A stretch of DNA of 10,362 nucleotides. Origin: Lysobacteraceae bacterium. Lineage in GTDB: Bacteria > Pseudomonadota > Gammaproteobacteria > Xanthomonadales > Xanthomonadaceae. A model generated the notes under the pieces. That model saw only the letters and a list, made by a program, of their open reading frames with translations. It searched no databases and was not told the origin of the DNA. The DNA lies in the NCBI GenBank assembly GCA_027483745.1, contig JAIXTZ010000189.1:1-10362 (forward strand). The letters are read 5' to 3'. A program made the position numbers and the translations under genes. Shown in pieces: positions 1 through 6,593 of this stretch. Each line of letters starts with the position of its first letter. The stretch's first letter is position 1.

Positions 1-28
1 AACGAAAACGGCCCGCTTTCGCGGGCCG
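1..28 (-). terminator. Intrinsic terminator of glnA
   Basis: Read on the minus strand, an 8-bp perfect GC stem (positions 28-21 pairing with 16-9) closes a GAAA tetraloop and is followed at once by TTTTCGTT (8-1). Stem plus U-tract is the classic Rho-independent form. It lies about 60 nt past the glnA stop, so glnA is probably transcribed without any gene downstream of it. The window edge cuts off anything beyond position 1. Confidence 0.85.
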
Positions 29-56
29 CCTCCGTCGACATCCGTTGTCGAAAGCA

Positions 57-74
57 CCGGCGCTCCCCCGCCGG
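57..74 (-). other. Hairpin in the glnA 3' untranslated region
   Basis: A perfect 6-bp stem (57-62 with 69-74) encloses a 6-nt loop, 13 nt past the glnA stop. It has no T-tract, so it is not a terminator by itself. It sits between the stop-codon hairpin (80-97) and the true terminator (9-28). It could be a stabilising 3' structure or chance pairing in GC-rich DNA. Confidence 0.4.
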
Positions 75-79
75 CACCG

Positions 80-97
80 CGCGATCGTCAGATCGCG
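80..97 (-). other. Hairpin with the glnA stop codon in its loop
   Basis: Positions 80-86 pair perfectly with 91-97 (7 bp). The four-base loop 87-90 reads UGAC in the transcript, and its first three bases are the glnA stop codon. The left arm in the mRNA encodes the last codons (Ala-Ile). The structure is certain as sequence; any role in termination of translation or in mRNA stability is inference. Confidence 0.45.
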
Positions 98-1497
98 TAG
101 TACAGCGCGTACTCGAGCGGGTGCGTGGCCGCGCGGAACTTGGTCACTTCCTGCATCTTCAAGTCGATGTAGCCGTCGATGAAGTCGTCGGAGAACACGC
201 CGCCGGCCTTGAGGAACTCGCGGTCCTTGTCCAGCGCTTCCAGCGCCATGTCCAGCGAGTGGCAAACCTTCGGGATGTTCTTCTCTTCTTCCGGCGGCAG
301 GTCGTACAGGTCCTTGTCGGAAGCCGCACCCGGATCGATCTGGTTCTTGATGCCGTCGAGGCCGGCCATCATCAGCGCGGCGAAGGTGAGGTAGCCGCTC
401 TGCATCGGGTCGGGGAAGCGGATCTCGATGCGGCGCGCCTTCGGGTTCGACACGTACGGGATGCGGCAGCTGGCCGAGCGGTTGCGGGCCGAGTAGGCCA
501 GCATCACCGGGGCTTCGAAGCCCGGCACCAGGCGCTTGTAGCTGTTGGTGGTCGAGTTGGTGAAGGCGTTGATGGCCTTGGCGTGCTTGAAGATGCCGCC
601 GATGTACCACAGCGCGATCTGCGAGAGGCCGCCGTAGCCGTCGCCGGAGAACAGGTTGGTGCCGCCCTTCGACAGCGACTGGTGCACGTGCATGCCCGAG
701 CCGTTGTCGCCGACGATCGGCTTCGGCATGAAGGTGGCGGTCTTGCCGTTGCGGTGGGCGACGTTCTTGACGATGTACTTCATCGTCGTCAGCTCGTCGG
801 CCTTCTTCACCAGCGAGTTGAACTTGACGCCGATCTCGCACTGGCCGGCGTTCGCCACTTCGTGGTGGTGCACTTCGACTTCCTGGCCGACGGCGGCGAG
901 CACCTTGCACATCTCGGCGCGCAGGTCATGCAGCGAGTCGGTCGGCGGCACGGGGAAGTAGCCACCCTTCACGGTCGGGCGGTAGCCGTGGTTGTTGCCG
1001 TCCTGCTTCTGGTTGGTGGCCCAGGCGGCCTCGTCCGAGAAGATCTCGTAGCCGACCTTGCCCATGTCGTTGCTGAAGCGGACGCCGTCGAAGATGAAGA
1101 ACTCGGGCTCCGGGCCGAAGAAGGCCTGGTCGGCGATGCCGCTCGACTTCAGGAAGGCTTCGGCGCGCTTGGCGACGCCACGCGGGCAGCGCGAGTAGCC
1201 CTGCATGGTCGACGGGTCGAGCACGTCGCAGAGCAGGACGATGGTCGGGTCGGCGAAGAACGGGTCGACGAAGGCCGAAGTGGCGTCCGGGAGCAGGATC
1301 ATGTCGCTCTCGTTGATGCCCTTCCAACCCGAGATCGAGCTGCCGTCGAACATCTTGCCGTCCTCGAACAGCGAGGCGTCGACGATGTTCACCGGGAAGG
1401 TGACGTGGTGCTGGACGCCACGCATGTCGACGAAACGCAGGTCGACGAATTCAATCGCGTGGTCCTTGATCAGCTTCTGGACGTTCTCGAGGCTCAT
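88..1497 (-). CDS. glnA: Glutamine synthetase, type I (GSI-beta)
   Basis: Catalyses ATP-dependent condensation of ammonia with glutamate to glutamine, the central step of nitrogen assimilation, as a cytoplasmic dodecamer. The 469-residue length equals that of enterobacterial GlnA. Visible signatures are the N-terminal [10 protein letters not shown] loop (51-60), the metal and substrate site [10 protein letters not shown], the ATP-site [10 protein letters not shown], and [13 protein letters not shown] followed by [10 protein letters not shown]. The LYDLPPEE motif places Tyr398 at the adenylylation site, so the enzyme should be controlled by GlnE. The start at 1497 is chosen over an in-frame codon at 1536: it has a GGAG ribosome site at 1503-1506 with 5-nt spacing, its [10 protein letters not shown] matches the family N-terminus, and the upstream codon overlaps the sigma-54 promoter. 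The gene is divergent from uppP and has its own terminator. Identification is essentially certain. Confidence 0.98.
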   Translation of the reverse strand: MSLENVQKLIKDHAIEFVDLRFVDMRGVQHHVTFPVNIVDASLFEDGKMFDGSSISGWKGINESDMILLPDATSAFVDPFFADPTIVLLCDVLDPSTMQGYSRCPRGVAKRAEAFLKSSGIADQAFFGPEPEFFIFDGVRFSNDMGKVGYEIFSDEAAWATNQKQDGNNHGYRPTVKGGYFPVPPTDSLHDLRAEMCKVLAAVGQEVEVHHHEVANAGQCEIGVKFNSLVKKADELTTMKYIVKNVAHRNGKTATFMPKPIVGDNGSGMHVHQSLSKGGTNLFSGDGYGGLSQIALWYIGGIFKHAKAINAFTNSTTNSYKRLVPGFEAPVMLAYSARNRSASCRIPYVSNPKARRIEIRFPDPMQSGYLTFAALMMAGLDGIKNQIDPGAASDKDLYDLPPEEEKNIPKVCHSLDMALEALDKDREFLKAGGVFSDDFIDGYIDLKMQEVTKFRAATHPLEYALYYAI

Positions 1498-1531
1498 GGC
1501 CGCTCCGATGGGTGGTGGATGCCCGATCGAT

Positions 1532-1547
1532 AGCAAGGGTCATGCCA
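1532..1547 (-). promoter_or_regulatory. Sigma-54 (RpoN) promoter of glnA
   Basis: On the minus strand the sequence reads TGGCATGACCCTTGCT, against the consensus TGGCAC-N5-TTGCW. Only the last base of the -24 block differs, and the invariant GG and GC are separated by exactly 10 bp. With the GC at -13/-12, transcription would start near 1521. That gives a leader of about 24 nt that still includes the GGAG ribosome site. Sigma-54 promoters need an activator, NtrC for glnA in other proteobacteria. No experiment supports the call, but sequence, spacing, orientation and gene all agree. Confidence 0.87.
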
Positions 1548-1575
1548 AGCGCCACGGATGCTTCAAGTCCATTCG

Positions 1576-1588
1576 AATCAATCACTTG
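1576..1588. promoter_or_regulatory. IHF binding site upstream of the glnA promoter
   Basis: The plus strand matches the IHF consensus WATCAANNNNTTR at every defined position (AATCAATCACTTG). It lies about 55-67 bp upstream of the predicted glnA start, between the sigma-54 promoter and the region where an activator would bind. That is where IHF bends DNA at many sigma-54 promoters. The surrounding stretch (about 1560-1655) is markedly richer in A+T than the rest of the window. Confidence 0.65.
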
Positions 1589-1609
1589 ATGTTCGATGCG
1601 CGAAGAAAT

Positions 1610-1636
1610 TGCACCTTTAAAACAACCCTAATGCAC
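1610..1636. promoter_or_regulatory. Possible NtrC half-sites (TGCAC pair)
   Basis: Two TGCAC motifs in the same orientation start at 1610 and 1632, 22 bp or two helical turns apart. They lie at about -89 and -111 from the predicted glnA start. NtrC operators known in enterobacteria are dyads of TGCAC-type half-sites. Here neither motif has a good opposite half at the expected distance, so these are half-sites at best. Position suits an enhancer; sequence support is weak. Confidence 0.3.
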
Positions 1637-1748
1637 TAGTGACGCTCTTTTAGTTCCGCCCGCGGCACCAGCAGCAGCCCGGACACGCGCCCCGTGCGCG
1701 GTCGCGGCGGCTGCGTACACTGCCGCGTCTCCTGCCGTCGCACTCCGC

Positions 1749-2621
1749 TTGAACGACCTGCTCATCGCCCTGCTGCTCGGGGTCCTCGAAGGCCTCACCG
1801 AGTTCCTGCCGGTGTCGTCCACCGGCCACCTGCTAATCGCACAGCACTGGCTCGGGCCGGAGTCCGACCTCTTCAATATCGTCATCCAGAGCGGGGCGAT
1901 CCTCGCGGTGCTTCTCGTGTTTCGCGCGCGCCTGCTCGCGCTGGCCACGGGTTGGCGCGAGCGCGCCGCGCAGGACTACGTGTTGAAGCTGGGCGTCGCC
2001 TTCGCGGTGACGGCCGCGGTCGGCCTGCCGGTGCGCAAGCTGGGCTGGGAATTGCCGGAGACCGTGTGGCCGGTGGCCACCGCGCTGATCCTCGGCGGCA
2101 TCGCGATGATCGCGATCGAGCGCGTGGTGGAAGCCCGCGCCGCGCGGCAAGCGGTCATGGCGGAGGGCGCTGGCCACGCGACCGCGCCCAGCGCCGCATC
2201 GGCGGGTGGCCCGCTCGCGGCCTCGCTGCCGGCGGTGAGCTGGAACGTGGCGATCTGGGTGGGCCTGGCGCAGGTGCTGGCCGGCGTCTTCCCGGGCACC
2301 TCACGCTCGGCGGCGGCGATCTTCGCGGCGATGCTGGCCGGTCTGGCCTCACGCCCGGCGGCGGCGGAGTTCGCCTTCCTGCTCGGCATCCCGACGATGT
2401 TCGCGGCCAGCGCGTACGCGCTGCTGGAGTACGCGCGCAACCCGGCCGCGCCGCGCGAGGACTGGGCGGCACTGGCGGTGGCCTTCGCGGCGGCGGCGCT
2501 GACCGGTTTCGTCGTGGTGCGCTGGCTGCTGGCCTACGTGAAGTCGCGGCGGTTCACCGTGTTCGCGGTCTACCGCATCGCTCTCGGGCTGGCGCTGCTG
2601 CTGTTCCTGCCGGGGCAGTGA
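1749..2621 (+). CDS. uppP: Undecaprenyl-diphosphate phosphatase (UppP/BacA)
   Basis: An integral inner-membrane phosphatase that converts undecaprenyl diphosphate to the monophosphate, recycling the lipid carrier for peptidoglycan and surface polysaccharides. Overexpression of this family confers bacitracin resistance. The first family motif is at residues 14-27 (EGLTEFLPVSSTGH, with Glu14 and Glu18) and the second at 182-188 (PGTSRSA, with Arg186). Multiple hydrophobic segments and a membrane-ending C-terminus fit the polytopic fold. The start is TTG: it aligns MNDLLIALLLGVLEG with the family N-terminus, although I see no clear Shine-Dalgarno sequence before it. At 290 residues it is longer than E. 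coli BacA (273), mostly through an Ala/Gly-rich stretch at about 129-164. The gene is divergent from glnA and convergent with the TPR gene, so it is probably monocistronic. Confidence 0.95.
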   Translation: MNDLLIALLLGVLEGLTEFLPVSSTGHLLIAQHWLGPESDLFNIVIQSGAILAVLLVFRARLLALATGWRERAAQDYVLKLGVAFAVTAAVGLPVRKLGWELPETVWPVATALILGGIAMIAIERVVEARAARQAVMAEGAGHATAPSAASAGGPLAASLPAVSWNVAIWVGLAQVLAGVFPGTSRSAAAIFAAMLAGLASRPAAAEFAFLLGIPTMFAASAYALLEYARNPAAPREDWAALAVAFAAAALTGFVVVRWLLAYVKSRRFTVFAVYRIALGLALLLFLPGQ

Positions 2622-2622
2622 G

Positions 2623-2652
2623 CCGGCGCGGCGCGCGGAGGCGCCGCACCGG
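2623..2652. terminator. Strong hairpin between convergent gene ends, possible shared terminator
   Basis: Positions 2623-2634 pair with 2641-2652 over 12 bp around a 6-nt loop. The only flaw is C2627 opposite A2648, which becomes a G-U wobble in the minus-strand transcript. The hairpin starts 2 nt after the uppP stop and ends 9 nt before the stop of the TPR gene on the other strand. Neither side has a T-tract, so it is not a canonical intrinsic terminator. It may block read-through in both directions or protect 3' ends. Confidence 0.45.
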
Positions 2653-2660
2653 ACCAGGGC

Positions 2661-4712
2661 TCACTCCGCCGGATAGCCCAGACGAACGGCCATCTCGCCA
2701 AGGGGCACGAACAGGGCCTTCATCGGCTCGGCGTACTGGCGCCACGTGCCGGCGACGAAATCCGTCGGGCCGCCGTTGGCCGAGCGCGACAGCGCGACGG
2801 CGGCTTCCATATCGGGCGCGGCTTCGAGGTCGAACGCGGCGGTGAGCTGCGCGGAAAGCGCGGCGCGATCGGTGTCGAGCAGGTCGGCGTCGATGCGGAT
2901 GACCCGCTGCGGATTCGCCGCCTCGGCCGCGAGCAGCTGGTCGAGCTGGCGGTGCAGCCAGGCGGCGGCCAGCGCCGGGGACGGGAAGGTGAAACCGGCG
3001 GCGCTGCCCCAGGCCATCCAGTTCAGCAGCAGGTCGCGCGGGTCGCGCAGGACGGCGACCAGGGTGGCGCCGTGAAGCGTGGCCTGCGTCCAGCCGTCCC
3101 AGAACGGCAGGGCATCGATCAGGGTGGCCGGCTCGACGCCCGTGGCCTCGAGCGGCTGCCGCCAGCGGGCCGCGGTACCGGCCAGCGGGTGGCCCGGCGG
3201 CGCGCGCAGGGCGTTGAACCCGTCATCGCGCATGGGCTGGCGGAACCGATCCAACGCCAGGCGGTTCGGCGTGGCTGGAGCCAGCGCGGCATGGATGCGC
3301 TCCACGCGGCTGCCCGGCAGGCCCCAAAGCAGGTGGCCGGCGCCGCCGTCCTCGGCCGGCGTGGCGGCCGTTGCAGGCTCGGGGTTGGGCAACGGCATGC
3401 CGAAGGCCGGCCCGCCCATCCACATCCGGCCCCAGGCGCGCAGGGCGTCCTCCACGCGGCCGGCCCGATGCAGCGCGTGCGCCTGCCAACCCGACAGCGA
3501 CCGGGCCTGTTCCGGCGTGACCGCGGCGGCCAGCAGGACCTCCATTCGCGTCACCGCCGCCTCGGGCGTCAGCAGAGCCGTGGCGCGCGCGCGCAGCAGG
3601 GCCGATTCATGGAGGCGGGGCTCCGCGGCCAACGCACGCTCGGCGTAGGCGAGGGCGTCACCTTCCCGGCCGTCGCGCTCGGCGAGGAGCGCGGCGACGT
3701 CGAGCGCGGCCGGATGGTCGGGCGTGGCCTCGAGCCAGCGCTGGGCCAAGGCGGGCGCGGCGTCGATGGGCTGCATGTTCAGCAGCAGGCGCCAAGCCAG
3801 CGCGAAGCCGGGCTCCGCCGCGACGCGGGCTTCGAGAGCCGCCATCAGCGCCGGCGGCCCCTCCACCTGACCGAGCAGCGACATCGCCAGCTCGAAGGCC
3901 TGCGCATGCTGCGGCACCACGGCGAGGACGGCGTCGAGATCCGCGCGCGCACCGTCGACCTGGCCGGCACGCAGGCGAAGCTGGGCCCGGTGCCAGTGCG
4001 CCGCCGGCGATCCCGCCTGGTTCACCCAAGCCTCGGCGACGGCGAGCGCGTCCTCGCCCTTGCCCTGCGCGTCGAGCGCGGCGATCAGCGGCGCATGCAG
4101 TGCCGGCGAGGCCTGGGTCAGGGCGAGAGCCTTGCGCAGGGTCTGCTCGGCGAAGGCGAAATGCTGGCGCTCGAGGAAAGCCATGCCCAGGGCCGAGAGC
4201 ACGAGCGGGTCGTTGGGCGCACGCTCGGCGGCGGCCGTCAGCAGCGGCAGCACGCGCTCGGCCTGGTCCGGCCGGCCGGCCGCCAGCATCGCATCGAGGA
4301 GCAGCACGCGCGGGTGATCGGCATCGATGCGCTTGGCAAAGGCCACGCGGCGCTCGGCTTCGGCACGGTCGCCGCGGGCGAGCGCGAGATGGGCCAAGGC
4401 CACATAGGCCGGAAACTGGTTCGGGTCCTGCGCGAGGGCACCGCTCAGGCGGGCCTCGGCCTTGGCCAGGTCGCGCCCCTGCAGGTCGAGGTAACCGCGC
4501 AGAGTCAGCAGGTCCGCACGCTCCGGCGCGACGGCCAAGGCGCCATCGAGCGCTTCGCCCGCGCCAACCACGTCGCCGGCGGCACCGCGCGCCTGGGCCA
4601 ACCAGAACAGGGCATCGGCGTTCTGCGGTTCGGCAGTGCTCCAGCGAGTGGCGGTCGCGAGCGCGGCGGCGGTGTCGCCGGCGCGAAGCGCGGTCAGGAC
4701 GTCTTGCTGCAT
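2661..4712 (-). CDS. TPR protein with C-terminal sulfotransferase-like domain
   Basis: A 683-residue protein. Residues 1 to about 430 are Ala-rich helical repeats of tetratricopeptide type (for example 36-63, 70-97, 104-131, 173-200). A sulfotransferase-family domain appears at about 460-683. It has a loop GLPGSRVERIHAAL (464-477) where PAPS-binding proteins carry a GLPRSGT-type P-loop, RDPRD (556-560) matching the 3'-phosphate-binding motif, and WRQY (657-660) in the C-terminal segment typical of the family. The P-loop lacks the usual basic residue and the Ser/Thr, so activity is doubtful and the acceptor is unknown. I see no signal peptide, so it should be cytoplasmic. Start 4712 is chosen over 4874 because of a GAGGAA ribosome site at 4717-4722 and because the longer version would run into yheT. 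It is the last gene of the proposed operon, 41 bp after the YheT-like gene. Confidence 0.82.
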   Translation of the reverse strand: MQQDVLTALRAGDTAAALATATRWSTAEPQNADALFWLAQARGAAGDVVGAGEALDGALAVAPERADLLTLRGYLDLQGRDLAKAEARLSGALAQDPNQFPAYVALAHLALARGDRAEAERRVAFAKRIDADHPRVLLLDAMLAAGRPDQAERVLPLLTAAAERAPNDPLVLSALGMAFLERQHFAFAEQTLRKALALTQASPALHAPLIAALDAQGKGEDALAVAEAWVNQAGSPAAHWHRAQLRLRAGQVDGARADLDAVLAVVPQHAQAFELAMSLLGQVEGPPALMAALEARVAAEPGFALAWRLLLNMQPIDAAPALAQRWLEATPDHPAALDVAALLAERDGREGDALAYAERALAAEPRLHESALLRARATALLTPEAAVTRMEVLLAAAVTPEQARSLSGWQAHALHRAGRVEDALRAWGRMWMGGPAFGMPLPNPEPATAATPAEDGGAGHLLWGLPGSRVERIHAALAPATPNRLALDRFRQPMRDDGFNALRAPPGHPLAGTAARWRQPLEATGVEPATLIDALPFWDGWTQATLHGATLVAVLRDPRDLLLNWMAWGSAAGFTFPSPALAAAWLHRQLDQLLAAEAANPQRVIRIDADLLDTDRAALSAQLTAAFDLEAAPDMEAAVALSRSANGGPTDFVAGTWRQYAEPMKALFVPLGEMAVRLGYPAE

Positions 4713-4753
4713 GGGATTCCTCGGAGAAGGGCGGCCGGCGTCACGCCCGGCGG

Positions 4754-5779
4754 TCAGTGGCCGGCGAGTGTACCGGCTCTGGCCGGGGGGGCCGTGCCAA
4801 GCGCGGCGTGGAAGCGACTGCGGATCCAGCGCTCGGCGAAGCCGTCCAGCCGGGCGTTGAGGATGAAGCCGCAATGGCCGCCGTGCTCGGCGATCTCGAG
4901 CCGGGCGGTCGGGGGCAACCGCAGGTCGTGGAAGTCCGCCACCGGGATCACCGGGTCGTCGGCCGCCATCAGGATCGAAGCGGGCACCTGCAGGCCGGCC
5001 AGCCGGTCACCGGCGATGGCGTAACCGTCGAGGTAGGCCTCCAGGCTGGGGAACTCGGTGTACTGCTCCACGAGGAAGCGCGTCAGCCCGCGCATGTCGC
5101 GGTCGAGGTCGGCGGTCACGAAGCGGTGGCGGTCCGGGAAGTGCCGGCGCTTGGCCTCCAGCGAGCGCCGCCACTTCTTCATGAAGTACCAGTGGTAGAG
5201 CGGGAAGCCCGTCTCCAGCGCCTGCAGGCCGGATTCGCCATGCACCACCGGGCAAACCGCCGCCACATGGGTGAAGCGCAGGCCCGCCGCCGGTGCGGCG
5301 TTCGCCACGCGCAGGGCGAAGTTGCCGCCCAGCGAGAAGCCCGCCATGAACCAGGGCAGCGCGGGGAGCCGTTCCTGCGCGACCTTTGCCGCCTTCACCA
5401 CCTCGTCGAGCCGGCAGGAGTGGAAGGGCTCGGGGTTGAGGTGGTGCGTGTCGCCGTGGTCGCGGAAGTTGAGCTGCACCACGTCGATGCCGGCCTTCAG
5501 CAGGGCATTGGCGGTGTGTCGCACGTAGCTGGACCGGTGGCTGCCTTCCCAGCCGTGGAGCAGAAGCGCCACTCCGAGCGGCGGGCGCGCCGGCAGGCTC
5601 AGGTGGAAGGCCTGGAGCGTCGCGTCGCCGGCCGGCAGCAGCCATTCCTCGATGCGGGGCGCCAGCGCGCGCAGCAGGCGCTCGCCGGCAAGCCGGCGCG
5701 GCGGCGCGGCGGAGAGCAGCGACTGCACGTGGCCGTTGCGCAGCCAGGCGGGGGGGCGGTAATCGGAGACGGTCAGCAC
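4754..5779 (-). CDS. YheT-family alpha/beta hydrolase
   Basis: A 341-residue cytoplasmic alpha/beta hydrolase resembling E. coli YheT, a predicted esterase of unsettled substrate. The N-terminus (YRPPAWLRNGHVQS, 7-20) matches the family signature. An oxyanion region LLLHGWEGS lies at 72-80. The nucleophile elbow GFSLGGN is at 147-153 with Ser149. Likely triad partners are an Asp at 274/275 (ADDPVIP) and His302 (HGGHCGF). The start is GTG at 5777-5779, without a clear Shine-Dalgarno sequence; a 6-bp hairpin (5786-5803) sits where one would be. It lies 58 bp after the PlsC-type gene and 41 bp before the TPR gene on the same strand, so co-transcription is likely. The family is confident; a lipid or ester substrate is only suggested by the neighbours. 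Confidence 0.9.
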   Translation of the reverse strand: MLTVSDYRPPAWLRNGHVQSLLSAAPPRRLAGERLLRALAPRIEEWLLPAGDATLQAFHLSLPARPPLGVALLLHGWEGSHRSSYVRHTANALLKAGIDVVQLNFRDHGDTHHLNPEPFHSCRLDEVVKAAKVAQERLPALPWFMAGFSLGGNFALRVANAAPAAGLRFTHVAAVCPVVHGESGLQALETGFPLYHWYFMKKWRRSLEAKRRHFPDRHRFVTADLDRDMRGLTRFLVEQYTEFPSLEAYLDGYAIAGDRLAGLQVPASILMAADDPVIPVADFHDLRLPPTARLEIAEHGGHCGFILNARLDGFAERWIRSRFHAALGTAPPARAGTLAGH

Positions 5780-5785
5780 GGTGGG

Positions 5786-5803
5786 GCGACGGAGGGGCGT
5801 CGC
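5786..5803 (-). other. Hairpin immediately upstream of the yheT-like start
   Basis: GCGACG (5786-5791) and CGTCGC (5798-5803) form a perfect 6-bp stem with a 6-nt loop that is pyrimidine-only in the transcript. It ends 6 nt before the GTG start, in the space where a ribosome site would normally be. No T-tract follows, so it is unlikely to terminate transcription. It could lower translation of this gene relative to the upstream ones. Confidence 0.35.
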
Positions 5804-5837
5804 TCAGAGCCTAATGCAGCGCGACCTTCGCCGCGCT

Positions 5838-6590
5838 CTAGCGCGCCAAGGCCGCGGCGATGCGCTCGCGGCAGGCGTCGGCCATGCGCCGGCGGCCGTC
5901 TTCGCTCGGCGACACCGGCTCGAGGAAATGCACCTCGGCCACCCGCGAGGGCTCGCCAAGCAGGCGCACGAAGTTGCCCATGAAGGTCTCGTTCGGCGCG
6001 AACGCGACGATGGTCTGCGCATCGCCACCGGCGCCGTAGCGCAGGGCCACGGGCTGGGCCGGCACGTTGGCCAGCACCGCGGGCTGGAAGATGCGCGCGT
6101 GGAAGACACCGAGGCCTTCGCCGGACGTGGTGCGTCCCTCGGGAAAGACCGCCACCGGACGGCCTTCCTCGAGGCGCAGCACCATCTGGTGCATCACGCC
6201 ATGCAGCGAATCCTGGCTGCCGCGGTGGTGGTAGATGGTGCCGCCAAGGCTGGCCAGCCAGCCGACCAGCGGCCACTTCTCGACCTCGGCCTTGGACACG
6301 AAGCCGGCCCAGAGCTGGCTGTGGAACAGCTCGATGTCGATCCAGCTGACGTGGTTGGCCACGAACAGCACGGCGCCCGGCAGCGGGGTGCCAGTGCGCT
6401 TCACGGTGAAGCCGAACACGCGCATCAGGCCCGCCGACCAGCGGCGGATCAGCCGGCCGTGCAGGCACTCACCGTTCCAGGCCCAACGCCGGCTGCCCGG
6501 GAACACCAGCACCGCCACCAGCAGGGGCAGGAAGATGCCGAGGTGCACGGCAAGGAACGGCAGCCGCATCAGGGTGCGAAGCAAGCGCAT
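5838..6590 (-). CDS. 1-acyl-sn-glycerol-3-phosphate acyltransferase (PlsC family)
   Basis: Predicted to transfer an acyl chain to the sn-2 position of lysophosphatidic acid, giving phosphatidic acid, or to acylate a related lysolipid. It should sit at the inner membrane: residues 10-30 form an N-terminal hydrophobic segment. The acyltransferase blocks are in order: NHVSWID (79-85, His80 and Asp85 of HX4D), the KAEVEKWPLVGWL segment (from Lys100), GGTIYHHRG (116-124, Arg123), and FPEGRTT (149-155). The length of 250 residues is usual for PlsC. The ATG start at 6590 lies 3 bp after the thioesterase stop, with AAGGG about 9 nt upstream inside that gene, so the two are probably translationally coupled. 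Whether it is the main PlsC or a second, specialised acyltransferase cannot be told from this window, so no symbol is given. Confidence 0.92.
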   Translation of the reverse strand: MRLLRTLMRLPFLAVHLGIFLPLLVAVLVFPGSRRWAWNGECLHGRLIRRWSAGLMRVFGFTVKRTGTPLPGAVLFVANHVSWIDIELFHSQLWAGFVSKAEVEKWPLVGWLASLGGTIYHHRGSQDSLHGVMHQMVLRLEEGRPVAVFPEGRTTSGEGLGVFHARIFQPAVLANVPAQPVALRYGAGGDAQTIVAFAPNETFMGNFVRLLGEPSRVAEVHFLEPVSPSEDGRRRMADACRERIAAALAR

Positions 6591-6593
6591 GGC

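Noticed and set aside
121..1533. 470-codon open frame on the plus strand opposite glnA
   Set aside because: It is the exact antisense of an unmistakable glnA. Its protein is Arg/Val/His/Gly-rich without any recognisable motif, as expected of open antisense frames in GC-rich DNA.
1635..1642. CACTAGTG palindrome between glnA and uppP
   Set aside because: Perfect 8-bp palindrome, but too short and with wrong spacing for an NtrC operator; no other operator pattern fits it.
1716..1721. TACACT as a -10 box for uppP, about 28 bp before its TTG start
   Set aside because: Position is plausible, but nothing resembling TTGACA is present 16-18 bp upstream, so I cannot support it as a promoter.
4729..4746. 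Imperfect GC hairpin between the YheT-like and TPR genes
   Set aside because: Short, imperfect, no T-tract and no sign of function; expected by chance in this composition.
4713..4874. N-terminal extension of the TPR frame by 54 codons
   Set aside because: Arg/Pro-rich, overlaps the end of the YheT-like gene, and the ATG at 4712 has a good GAGGAA ribosome site.
2952..5024. 690-codon open frame on the plus strand opposite the TPR and YheT-like genes
   Set aside because: Low-complexity Arg/Gly/Gln composition, spans two well-supported genes and their junction, and no family motif is visible.
4100..5983. 627-codon plus-strand frame crossing three minus-strand genes
   Set aside because: Arg/Ala-rich noise covering the TPR, YheT-like and PlsC-type genes; no start context or motif.
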